DNA of 64,000 nucleotides. Origin: Hydractinia symbiolongicarpus. Its lineage: Eukaryota > Cnidaria > Hydrozoa > Anthoathecata > Hydractiniidae. The translations under genes were made by a program, and so were the position numbers. The stretch is taken from assembly GCF_029227915.1 (NCBI RefSeq), contig NC_079877.1:2604001-2668000 (forward strand). The letters are read 5' to 3'. Positions 8,930 to 22,060 of the stretch are shown piece after piece. Under the pieces are notes generated by a model. It saw only the letters and a program-made list of their open reading frames with translations, was not told the origin of the DNA and did not search any database. Position 1 is the first letter of the stretch. Each line of letters opens with the position of its first letter.

Positions 8930-11900
8930 TTTATACTGTGGGACCAATCCTAGCCGTTAGTTCGCGCTGAAGAAATAGAGACAGTTTCAAAAACTCCATT
9001 TCATTGACTTTCTAACGGTGTCAATCCGTTTGAGTTACAACGGTTGCGTCACACATTCGTACCAACATGTATTTAGTGATTTTTTTCCGATATCACTAGG
9101 TTGTATCGCTCTCAACAGTAAAACGATTGACTGTGGGACTTAATTGAACTGATTTTGAACTTTGACGATATAAATGTGATAAATGATTCATTTTGACTAC
9201 AAGAAATGATATTCTTCGTAATTTGACATGATTGCTGGAACTCAGCGATTACATTAGGCTCTGTGGTAGCCCTTTTATTAAAAATTTAGATAAATAAGTC
9301 ATTCTTTACTGTGGGAACAATCCTAGCCGATAGCGCGCGCTGAAGAAATAGAGACAGTTTTAAAAACTCCATTTCATTGACTTTCTAACGGTGTCAATCC
9401 GTTTGAGTTACAACGGCTGCGTCACATATTCGTACCAAAATGTATTTTGTGATTTTCTTCGGATAATACTAAGTTGTATCGGTTTTAACAGTGAAACGAT
9501 TGACTGTGGTAATTATTTGAACTGATCCAGGACTGTGACCTTATAAATGTGATAAATGAGGCAATAGGTCTTCAAGGAATAACATTCTTCTTAATTTGAC
9601 ATGATTGCTGGAATTCAGCGATTACATTAGGCTCTCTGGTAGCCCTTTTTTAAAAATTTAGATAAATAAGTCATTTTTTATTGTGGGACCAATCCTAGCC
9701 GTTAGTTTGCGCTGAAGAAATAGAGACAGTTTCAAAAACTCCATTTCATTGACTTTCTAACGGTGTCAATCCGTTTAAGTTACAACGGTTGCGTCAAACA
9801 TTCGTACCAACATGTATTTAGTGATTTTTTTCCGATATTACTAAGTTGTATCGCTTTCAACAGTGAAACGATTGACTGTGGGACTTAATTCAACTAACTT
9901 TGGACTGTGACCTCATAAGTGTGATAAATGAGACAATTGGACTCCAAGAATGAACATTCTTCTTAATTTGACATTATTGCTGGAACTCAGCGATTACACT
10001 GGTCCCTGTGGTAGCGATTCATTAAAAATTTAGATAAATAAGTCATTTTTACTGTGGGACCAATCCTAGCCGTTAGCGCGCACTGAAGAAATAGAGACAG
10101 TTTCAAAAACTCCATTTCATTGACTTTCTAACGTATTCAATCCGTTTGAGTTACTACGGTTGCGTCAAACATTCGTACCAACATGTATTTAGTGATTTTT
10201 TTCCGATATTACTAAGTTGTATCGGTTTCAACAGTGAAACGATTGACTGTGGGACTTAATTGAACTGATTTTGGACTTTGACCTTATGAATGTGATAAAT
10301 GAGTCATTTTGACTACAAAAAATGATATTCTTCTCAATTTGACATGATTGCTGGAACTCAGCGATTACACTGGGCGCTTTGGAAAGGCTTTATTTAAAAA
10401 TTAAGATAAATAAGTCATTTTTTACTGTGGGACCAATCCTAGCCGTTATCGCGGGCTGAAGAAATAGAGACAGTTTCTAAAACTAAGTTTCATTGATTTT
10501 CTAACGGTCTCAATCCGTTTGAGCTACAACGGTTGCGTCACATATTCGTACCAACATGTATTTCGTGATTTTTTTCCGATATTACTAAGTTGTATCGCTT
10601 TCAACAGTGAATCGATTGACTGTGGGTCTTAATTGAACTGATTTTAGACTTTGACCTCATAAGTGTGATAAATGAGACAATTAGCCTCCAAGAAAGAACA
10701 TTCTTCGTAATTTGACATGATTGCTGGAACTCAGCGATTACATTAGGCTCTGTGGTAGCCCTTTTATTAAAAATTTAGATAAATAAGTCATTTTTTACTG
10801 TGGGACCAATCCTAGCCGTTAGCGCGCGCTGAAGAAATAGAGACAGTTTTAAAAACTCCATTTCATTGACTTTCTAACGGTGTCAATCTGTTTGAGTTAC
10901 AACGGCTGCGTCACATATTTGTACCAACATGTATTTAGTGATTTTATTTCCGATATTACTAAGTTGCATCGCTTTCAACAGTGAAACGATTGACTGTGGG
11001 ACTTAATTGAACTGATTTAGGACTTTGACCTTATAAATGTGATAAATGAGCCATTTTGACTACAAGAAGTAACATTCTTCTTAATTTGACATGATTGCTG
11101 GAACTCAGTGATTACACTGGGCGCTGCGGTAGCGCTTTATTTAAAAATTAAGATAAATAAGTCATTTTTTACTGTGGGACCAATCCTAGCCGTTAGTTCG
11201 CGCTGAAGAAATAAAGACATTCTCAAAAACTCCATTTCATTGATTTCTTGGCGGTATAATTCCGTTTGAGTTACAACGGTTGCGTCACATATTCGTACCA
11301 ACATGTATTTCGTGATTTTTTTCCGATATTACTAAGTTGTATCGCTTTCAACAGTGAATCGATTGACTGTGGGTCTTAATTGAACTGATTTTAGACTTTG
11401 ACCTCATAAGTGTGATAAATGAGACAATTAGCCTCCAAGAAAAAACATTCTTCGTAATTTGACATGATTGCTGGAACTCAGCGATTACATTAGGCTCTGT
11501 GGTAGCCCTTTTATTAAAAATTTAGATAAATAAGTCATTTTTTACTGTGGGACCAATCCTAGCCGTTAGCGCGCGCTGAAGAAATAGAGACAGTTTTAAA
11601 AACTCCATTTCATTGACTTTCTAACGGTGTCAATCCGTTTGAGTTACAACGGCTGCGTCACATATTTGTACCAACATGTATTTAGTGATTTTATTTCCGA
11701 TATTACTAAGTTACATCGCTTTCAACAGTGAAACGATTGACTGTGGGACTTAATTGAACTGATTTTGGACTTTGACCTTATAAATGTGATAAATGAGCCA
11801 TTTTGACTACAAGAAGTAACATTCTTCTTAATTTGACATGATTGCTGGAACTCAGTGATTACACTGGGCGCTGCGGTAGCGCTTTATTTAAAAATTAAGA

Positions 11901-13500
11901 TAAATAAGTCATTTTTTACTGTGGGACCAATCCTAGCCGTTAGTTCGCGCTGAAGAAATAAAGACATTCTCAAAAACTCCATTTCATTGATTTCTTGGCG
12001 GTATAATTCCGTTTGAGTTACAACGGTTGGGTCACATATTCGTACCAACATGTATTTAGCGATATTTTTCTGATATTACTAGGTTGCATCGCTTCTAACA
12101 GTGAAACGATTGACTGTGGGACTTAATTGAACTAACTTTGGACTGTGAACTCATAAGTGTGATAAATGAGACAATTGGACTCCAAGAAAGAACATTCTTC
12201 TTAATTTGACATGATTGCCGGACCTCAGCGATTACACTGGACCCTGTGGTAGCGATTCATTTAAAAATTTAGATAAATAAGTCATTTTTACTGTGGGACC
12301 AATCCTAGCAGTTATCGCGCGCTGAAGAAATAGAGACAGTTTCAAAAACCAAATTTCATTGACTTTTTAACGGTGTCAATCCGTTTGAGTTACAACAGCT
12401 GCGTCACATAATCGTACCATCATGTATTTAATGATTTTCTTCCGATATTACTAAGTTGTATCGCTTTCAACAGCGAAACGATTGACTGTGGGACTTAATT
12501 GAACTGATTTTGGACTTTGACCTTATAAATGTAATAAATGAGCCATTTTGACTAAAAAAAATATCATTCTTCTTAATTTGACATGATTGCTGGAACTCAG
12601 CGATTACACTGGGCGCTGTGGTAGCGCTTTGTTTAAAAGTTAAGATAAATAAGTCATTTAGTACTGTGGAGACAATCCTAGCCGTTATCGCGCGCTGAAG
12701 AAATAGAGACAGTTGCAAAAACTACATTTCATTGACTTTCTAACGGGGTCAATCCGTTTGAGTTACAACGGTTGCGTCACATATTTGTACCAACATGTAT
12801 TTAGTGATTTCCTTCCGATATTACTAAGTTGTATCGCTTTTAACAGTGAAACGATTGACCGTGGGAATTATTTCAACTGATTCTGGACTGTGACCTTAAA
12901 AATGTGATTAATGCGCCAATTGGTCTCCAAGGAATAACATTCTTCTGAATTTGACATGATTGCTGGAATTCAGCGGTTACATTAGGCTCTGCGGTAGCGC
13001 TTTATTTAAATATTTAGATAAATTAGATTTTCTTACTGTGGGACCAATCCTGGCCGTTAGCACGCGCTGAAGAAATAAAGACATTCTCAAAAACTACATT
13101 TCATTGATTTCTTGGCGGTATAATTCCGTTTGAGTTACAACGGTTGCGTCACATATTCGTACCAACATGTATTTATCGAAAGTATTCGGATATTACTAGG
13201 TTGCATCGCTTTTAACTGTGAAACGTTTGACTGTGCGACTTAATTGAACTGCTTTTGGACTTTGACCTTATAAATTTTGTAAGTGAGACAATTGGACTCC
13301 AAGAAATAACATTCTTCTTAATTTGACATAATTGCTGGAACTCAGCGATTGCACTGGGTGCTGTGGTAACGCTTTATTTAAAAATTAAGATAAATAAGTC
13401 ATTTTGAACTGTGGGACCAATCCTAACCGTTATCGCGCGCTGAAGAAATAGAGACAGTTTCAAAAACTACATGTGAATCCGTGTGTGAATCCGTTTGAGT
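8930..13500. repeat. Large duplicated satellite block, left copy
   Basis: Variant monomers here reappear in the same order at about 17,490-22,060. Offsets are 8,561 bp for the marker CCGATAG (9327 and 17888), 8,186 bp near 12,055 and 8,558 bp from about 12,430 to 13,490. The offset changes by whole monomers, so the copies differ by monomer gain or loss. Confidence 0.75.
10530..12055. repeat. Tandem duplication of a monomer pair (747 bp)
   Basis: A two-monomer unit, one with TATTTCGTGATT and one with GTGATTTTATTTCC, is repeated directly: 10,530-11,308 matches 11,277-12,055. The marker TTTCGTG sits at 10,561 and 11,308. The copies diverge exactly where the next monomer type (TTTAGCGATA) begins. 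Confidence 0.8.
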
Positions 13501-15539
13501 TACAACGGTTGCGTCACATATTCGTACCAACATGTATTTAGTGATTTTTTTCCGATATTACTAGGTTGAATCGCTTTCAACAGTGAAACGATTGACTGTG
13601 GGACTTAATTGAACTGATTTTGAACTTTGACCTTATAAATGTGATAAATGAGTCATTTTGACTACAAGAAATGATATTCTTCGTAATTTGACATGATTGC
13701 TGGAACTCAGCGATTACATTAGGCTCTGTGGTAGCCCTTTTATTAAAAAATTAGATAAATAAGTCATTTTTTACTGTAGGACCAATCCTAGCCGTTAGCG
13801 CGCGCTGAAGAAATAGAGACAGTTTTAAAAACTCCATTTCATTGACTTTCTAACGGTGTCAATCCGTTTGAGTTACAACGGCTGCGTCACATATTCGTAC
13901 CAAAATATATTTAGTGATTTTCTTCGGATAATACTAAGTTGTATCGGTTTTAACAGTGAAACGATTGACTGTGGTAATTATTTGAACTGATCCAGGACTG
14001 TGACCTTATAAATGTGATAAATGAGGCAATAGGTCTTCAAGGAATAACATTCTTCTTAATTTGACATGATTGCTGGAATTCAGCGATTACATTAGGCTCT
14101 CTGGTAGCCCTTTTTTAAAAATTTAGATAAATAAGTGATTTTTTACTGTGGGACCAATCCTAGCCGTTAGTTCGCGCTGAAGAAATAGAGACAGTTTCAA
14201 AAACACCATTTCATTGACTTTCTAACGGTGTCAATCCGTTTGAGTTACTACGGTTGCGTCAAACATTTGTACCAACATGTATTTACTGATTTTTTTCCGA
14301 TATTACTAAGTTGTATCGCTTTCAACAGTGAAACGATTGACTGTGGGACTTAATTGAACCAACTTTGGACTGTGACCTCATAAGTGTGATAAATGAGGCA
14401 ATAAGTCTTCAAGGCATAACATTCTTCTTAATTTGACATGATTGCCGGAACTCAGCGATTACACTGGACCCTGTGGTAGCGATTCATTAAAAATTCAGAT
14501 AAATAAGTCATTTTTACTGTGGGACCAATCCTAGCCGTTAGCGCGCGCTGAAGATATAGAGACAGTTTCCAAAACTCCATTTCATTGACTTTCTAACGGT
14601 GTCAATCCGTTTGAGTTACAACGGTTGCTTCAAACATTCGTACCAACATGTATTTAGTAATTTTTTTTGATATTACTAAGTTGTATCGCTTTCAACAGTG
14701 AAACGATTGACTGTGGGACTTAATTGAACTGATTTTGGACTTTGACCTTATGAATGTGATAAATGAGTCATTTTGACTACAAAAAATGATATTCTTCTTA
14801 ATTTGACATGATTGCTGGAACTCAGCGATTACACTGGGCGCTGTGGAAAGGCTTTATTTAAAAATTAAGATAAATAAGTCATTTTTTACTGTGGGACCAA
14901 TCCTAGCCGTTATCGCGCGCTGAAGAAATAGAGACAGTTTCTAAAACTAAATTTCATTGATTTTCTAACGGTGTCAATTCGTTTGAGTTACAACGGTTGC
15001 GTCACATATTCGTACCAACATGTATTTAGTGATTTTTTTCCGATATTACTAAGTCGTATCGCTTTCAACAGTTAAACGATTGACTGTGAGTCTTAATTGA
15101 ACTGATTTTAGACTTTGACCTCATAAGTGTGATAAATGAGACAATTGGACTCCAAGAAAGAACATTCTTCTTAATTTGACATGATTGCCGGAACTCAGCG
15201 ATTACACTGGACCCTGTGGTAGCGATTCATTTAAAAATTTAGATAAATAAGTCATTTTTACTGTGGGACCAATCCTAGCCGTTAGCGCGCGCTGAAGATA
15301 TAGAGACAGTTTCAAAAACTCTATTTCATTGAACTTCTAACGGTGTCAATCCGTTTGAGTTACAACGGTTGCGTCACACATTCGTACCAACATGTATTTA
15401 GTGATTTTTTTCCGATATTACTAAGTTGTATCGCTTTCAACAGTGAAACGATTGACTGTGGGACTTAATTGAACTGATTTTGGACTTTGACCTTATAAAT
15501 GTGATAAATGAGTCATTTTGACTACAAGAAATGATATTC

Positions 15540-17805
15540 TTCGTAATTTGACATGATTGCTGGAACTCAGCGATTACATTAGACTCTGTGGTAGCCATTT
15601 TATTAAAAATTTAGATAAATAAGTCATTTTTTACTGTGGGACCAATCCTAGCCGTTAGCGCGCGCTGAAGAAATAGAGACAGTTTTAAAAACTCCATTTC
15701 ATTGACTTTCTAACGGTGTCAATCCGTTTGAGTTCCAACAGCTGCGTCACATATTCGTGCCAACATGTATTTAGTGATTTTTTTCCGATATTACTAAGTT
15801 GCATCGCTTTCAACAGTGAAACGATTGACTGTGGCACTTAATTGAACTGATTTTGGACTTTGACCTCATACGTGTGATAAATGAGACAATTGGACTCCAA
15901 GAAAGAACATTCTTCGTAATTTGACATGATTGCTGGAACTCAGGGATTACACTGGACCCTGTGGTAGCGATTCAATTAAAATTTAAGATAAATAAGTCAT
16001 TTTTTATTGTGGGACCAATCCTAGTCGTTATCGCGCGCTGAAGAAAGAGAGACAGTTTCTAAAACCACATTTTATTGACTTTCTAACGGTGTCAATCCGT
16101 TTGAGTTACAACAGTTTTGTCACATATTCGTACCAAAATGTATTTAGTGATTTTCTTCGGATAATACTAAGCTGTATCGGTTTTAACAGTGAAACGATTG
16201 ACTGTGGTAATTATTTGAACTGATCCAGGACTGTGACCTTATATATGTGATAAATGAGGCAATAGGTCTTCAGGGAATAACATTCTTCTTAATTTGACAT
16301 GATTGCTGGAATTCAGCGATTACATTAGGCTCTCTGGTAGCCCTTTTTTAAAAATTTAGATAAATTAGTCATTTTATACTGTGGGACCAATCCTAGCCGT
16401 TAGTTCGCGCTGAAGAAATAGAGACAGTTTCAAAAACTCCATTTCATTGACTTTCTAACGGTGTCAATCCGTTTGAGTTACAACGGTTGCGTCACACATT
16501 CGTACCAACATGTATTTAGTGATTTTTTTCCGATATCACTAGGTTGTATCGCTCTCAACAGTGAAACGATTGACTGTGGGACTTAATTGAACTGATTTTG
16601 AACTTTGACCATATAAATGTGATAAATGATTCATTTTGACTACAAGAAATGATATTCTTCGTAATTTGACATGATTGCTGAATATCAGCGATTACATTAG
16701 ACTCTGTGGTAGCCATTTTATTAAAAATTTAGATAAATAAGTCATTTTTTACTGTGGGACCAATCCTAGCCGTTAGCGCGCGCTGAAGAAATAGAGACAG
16801 TTTTAAAAACTCCATTTCATTGACTTTCTAACGGTGTCAATCCGTTTGAGTTCCAACAACTGCGTCACATATTCGTGCCAACATGTATTTAGTGATTTTT
16901 TTCCGATATTACTAAGTTGCATCGCTTTCAACAGTGAAACGATTGACTGTGGCACTTAATTGAACTGATTTTGGACTTTGACCTCATACGTGTGATAAAT
17001 GAGACAATTGGACTCCAAGAAAGAACATTCTTCGTAATTTGACATGATTGCTGGAACTCAGGGATTACACTGGACCCTGTGGTAGCGATTCAATTAAAAT
17101 TTAAGATAAATAAGTCATTTTTTATTGTGGGACCAATCCTAGTCGTTATCGCGCGCTGAAGAAAGAGAGACAGTTTCTAAAACCACATTTTATTGACTTT
17201 CTAACGGTGTCAATCCGTTTGAGTTACAACAGTTTTGTCACATATTCGTACCAAAATGTATTTAGTGATTTTCTTCGGATAATACTAAGCTGTATCGGTT
17301 TTAACAGTGAAACGATTGACTGTGGTAATTATTTGAACTGATCCAGGACTGTGACCTTATATATGTGATAAATGAGGCAATAGGTCTTCAAGGAATAACA
17401 TTCTTCTTAATTTGACATGATTGCTGGAATTCAGCGATTACATTAGGCTCTCTGGTAGCCCTTTTTTAAAAATTTAGATAAATTAGTCATTTTATACTGT
17501 GGGACCAATCCTAGCCGTTAGTTCGCGCTGAAGAAATAGAGACAGTTTCAAAATCTCCATTTCATTGACTTTCTAACGGTGTCAATCCGTTTGAGTTACA
17601 ACGGTTGCGTCACACATTCGTACCAACATGTATTTAGTGATTTTTTTCCGATATCACTAGGTTGTATCGCTCTCAACAGTGAAACGATTGACTGTGGGAC
17701 TTAATTGAACTGATTTTGAACTTTGACCATATAAATGTGATAAATGATTCATTTTGACTACAAGAAATGATATTCTTCGTAATTTGACATGATTGCTGGA
17801 ACTCA
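15540..17805. repeat. Tandem duplication of three monomers (1118 bp)
   Basis: The block from about 15,540 to 16,685 is repeated at 16,658-17,805. Shared private variants include AGACTCTGTGGTAGCCATTT (15,581 and 16,699), TTCCAACARCTGCGTCAC, CTCATACGTGTG and AAGCTGTATCGG. Confidence 0.8.
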
Positions 17806-20800
17806 GCGATTACATTAGGCTCTGTGGTAGCCCTTTTATTAAAAATTTAGATAAATAAGTCATTTTTTACTGTGGGACCAATCCTAGCCGATAGCGCGCG
17901 CTGAAGAAATAGAGACAGTTTTAAAAACTCCATTTCATTGACTTTCTAACGGTGTCAATCCGTTTGAGTTACAACGGCTGCGTCACATATTCGTACCAAA
18001 ATGTATTTAGTGATTTTCTTCGGATAATACTAAGTTGTATCGGTTTTAACAGTGAAACGATTGACTGTGGTAATTATTTGAACTGATCCAGGACTGTGAC
18101 CTTATAAATGTGATAAATGAGGCAATAGGTCTTCAAGGAATAACATTCTTCTTAATTTGACATGATTGCTGGAATTCAGCGATTACATTAGGCTCTCTGG
18201 TAGCCCTTTTTTAAAAATTTAGATAAATAAGTCATTTTTTATTGTGGGACCAATCCTAGCCGTTAGTTTGCGCTGAAGAAATAGAGACAGTTTCAAAAAC
18301 TCCATTTCATTGACTTTCTAACTGTGTCAATCCGTTTGAGTTACAACGGTTGCGTCAAACATTCGTACCAACATGTATTTAGTGATTTTTTTCCGATATT
18401 ACTAAGTTGTATCGCTTTCAACAGTGAAACGATTGACTGTGGGACTTAATTCAACTAACTTTGGACTATGACCTCATAAGTGTGATAAATGAGACAATTG
18501 GACTCCAAGAAAGAACATTCTTCTTAATTTGACATTATTGCTGGAACTCAGCGATTACACTGGTCCCTGTGGTAGCGATTCATTAAAAATTTAGATAAAT
18601 AAGTCATTTTTACTGTGGGACCAATCCTAGCCGTTAGCGCGCGCTGAAGAAATAGAGACAGTTTCAAAAACTCCATTTCATTGACTTTCAAACGTATTCA
18701 ATCCGTTTGAGTTACTACGGTTGCGTCAAACATTCGTACCAACATGTATTTAGTGATTTTTTTCCGATATTACTAAGTTGTATCGGTTTCAACAGTGAAA
18801 CGATTGACTGTGGGACTTAATTGAACTGATTTTGGACTTTGACCTTATGAATGTGATAAATGAGTCATTTTGACTACAAAAAATGATATTCTTCTTAATT
18901 TGACATGATTGCTGGAACTCAGCGATTACACTGGGCGCTGTGGAAAGGCTTTATTTAAAAATTAAGATAAATAAGTCATTTTTTACTGTGGGACCAATCC
19001 TAGCCGTTATCGCAGGCTGAAGAAATAGAGACAGTCTCTAAAACTAAGTTTCATTGATTTTCTAACGGTCTCAATCCGTTTGAGCTACAACAGTTGCGTC
19101 ACATATTCGTACCAACATGTATTTCGTGATTTTTTTCCGATATTACTAAGTTGTATCGCTTTCAACAGTGAAACGATTGACTGTGGGTCTTAATTGAACT
19201 GATTTTAGACTTTGACCTCATAAGTGTGATAAATGAGACAATTAGCCTCCAAGAAAGAACATTCTTCTTAATTTGACATGATTGCCGGAACTCAGCGATT
19301 ACACTGGACCCTGTGTTAGCGATTCATTTAAAAATTTAGATAAATAAGCCATTTTTACTGTGGGACCAATCCTAGCCGTTAGCGCGCGCTGAAGATATAG
19401 AGATAGTTTCAAAAACTCCATTTCATTGAATTTCTAACGGTCTCAATCCGTTTGAGCTACAACGGTTGCGTCACATATTCGTACCAACATGTATTTCGTG
19501 ATTTTTTTCCGATATTACTAAGTTGTATCGCTTTCAACAGTGAAACGATTGACTGTGGGTCTTAATTGAACTGATTTTAGACTTTGACCTCATAAGTGTG
19601 ATAAATGAGACAATTAGCCTCCAAGAAAGAACATTCTTCGTAATTTGACATGATTGCTGGAACTCAGCGATTACATTAGGCTCTGTGGTAGCCCTTTTAT
19701 TAAATATTTAGATAAATAAGTCATTTTTTACTGTGGGACCAATCCTAGCCGTTAGCGCGCGCTGAAGAAATAGAGACAGTTTTAAAAACTCCATTTCATT
19801 GACTTTCTAACGGTGTCAATCCGTTTGAGTTACAACGGCTGCGTCACATATTTGTACCAACATGTATTTAGTGATTTTATTTCCGATATTACTAAGTTGC
19901 ATCGCTTTCAACAGTGAAACGATTGACTGTGGGACTTAATTGAACTGATTTTGGACTTTGACCTTATAAATGTGATAAATGAGCCATTTTGACTACAAGA
20001 AGTAACATTCTTCTTAATTTGACATGATTGCTGGAACTCAGTGATTACACTGGGCGCTGCGGTAGCGCTTTATTTAAAAATTAAGATAAATAAGTCATTT
20101 GTTACTGTGGGACCAATCCTAGCCGTTAGTTCGCGCTGAAGAAATAAAGACATTCTCAAAAACTCCATTTCATTGATTTCTTGGCGGTATAATTCCGTTT
20201 GAGTTACAACGGTTGGGTCACATATTCGTACCAACATGTATTTAGCGATATTTTTCTGATATTACTAGGTTGCATCGCTTCTAACAGTGAAACGATTGAC
20301 TGTGGGACTTAATTGAACTAGCTTTGGACTGTGAACTCATAAGTGTGATAAATGAGACAATTGGACTCCAAAAAAGAACATTCTTCTTAATTTGACATGA
20401 TTGCCGGACCTCAGCGATTACACTGGACCCTTTGGTAGCGATTCATTTAAAAATTTAGATAAATAAGTCATTTTTACTGTGGGACCAATCCTAGCAGTTA
20501 TCGCGCGCTTAAGAAATAGAGACAGTCTCAAAAACCAAATTTCATTGACTTTTTAACGGTGTCAATCCGTTTGAGTTACAACAGCTGCGTCACATATTCG
20601 TACCAAAATAAATTTAGTGATTTTCTTCCGATATTACTAAGTTGTATCGCTTTTAACAATAAAACGATTGACTGTGGGAATTATTTGAACTGATTCAGGA
20701 CTTTGACCTTATAAATGTGATAAACGAGGCAATAGGTCTCCAAGGAATAACATTCTTCTTAATTTGACATGATTGCCGGAACTCAGCGATTACACTGGAC

Positions 20801-22060
20801 CCTGTTGTAGCGATTCATTTAAAAATTTAAATAAATAAGTCATTTTTACTGTGGGTCCAATCCTAGCCGTTGGCGTGCGCTGAAGATATAGAGACAGTTT
20901 CAAAAACTCCATTTCATTGACTTTCTAACGGTGTCAATGCGTTTGAGTGACAGCGGTTGTGTCACATAATCGTACCATCATGTATTTAATGATTTTCTTC
21001 CGATATTACTAAGTTGTATCGCTTTCAACAGCGAAACGATTGACTGTGGGACTTAATTGAACTGATTTTGGACTTTGACCTTATAAATGTAATAAATGAG
21101 CCATTTTGACTAAAAAAAATATCATTCTTCTTAATTTGACATGATTGCTGGAACTCAGCGATTACACTGGGCGCTGTGGTAGCGCTTTGTTTAAAAGTTA
21201 AGATAAATAAGTCATTTAGTACTGTGGAGACAATCCTAGCCGTTATCGCGCGCTGAAGAAATAGAGACAGTTTCAAAAACTACATTTCATTGACTTTCTA
21301 ACGGTGTCAATCCGTTTGAGTTACAACGGTTGCGTCACATATTCGTACCAACATGTATTTAGTGATTTCCTTCCGATATTACTAAGTTGTATTGCATTTA
21401 ACAGTGAAACGATTGACCGTGGGAATTATTTCAACTGATTCTGGACTGTGACCTTAAAAATGTGATTAATGCGCCAATTGGTCTCCAAGGAATAACATTC
21501 TTCTGAATTTGACATGATTGCTGGAATTCAGCGGTTACATTAGGCTCTGCGGTAGCGCTTTATTTAAATATTTAGATAAATTAGATTTTCTTACTGTGGG
21601 ACCAATCCTGGCCGTTAGCACGCGCTGAAGAAATAAAGACATTCTCAAAAACTACATTTCATTGATTTCTTGGCGGTATAATTCCGTTTGAGTTACAACG
21701 GTTGCGTCACATATTCGTACCAACATGTATTTATCGAAAGTATTCGGATATTACTAGGTTGCATCGCTTTTAACTGTGAAACGTTTGACTGTGCGACTTA
21801 ATTGAACTGCTTTTGGACTTTGACCTTATAAATTTTGTAAGTGAGACAATTGGACTCCAAGAAATAACATTCTTCTTAATTTGACATAATTGCTGGAACT
21901 CAGCGATTGCACTGGGTGCTGTGGTAACGCTTTATTTAAAAATTAAGATAAATAAGTCATTTTGAACTGTGGGACCAATCCTAACCGTTATCGCGCGTTG
22001 AAGAAATAGAGACAGTTTCAAAAACTACATGTGAATCCGTGTGTGAATCCGTTTGAGTTA
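17490..22060. repeat. Large duplicated satellite block, right copy
   Basis: Second copy of the 8,930-13,500 block. It lacks one monomer near 19.3-19.5 kb compared with the left copy and has an extra one near 20.5-20.95 kb (CCAAAATAAATTTAGTG type). Both copies end with the same short monomer containing GTGAATCCGTGTGTGAATCC (13,471 and 22,029). Confidence 0.75.
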
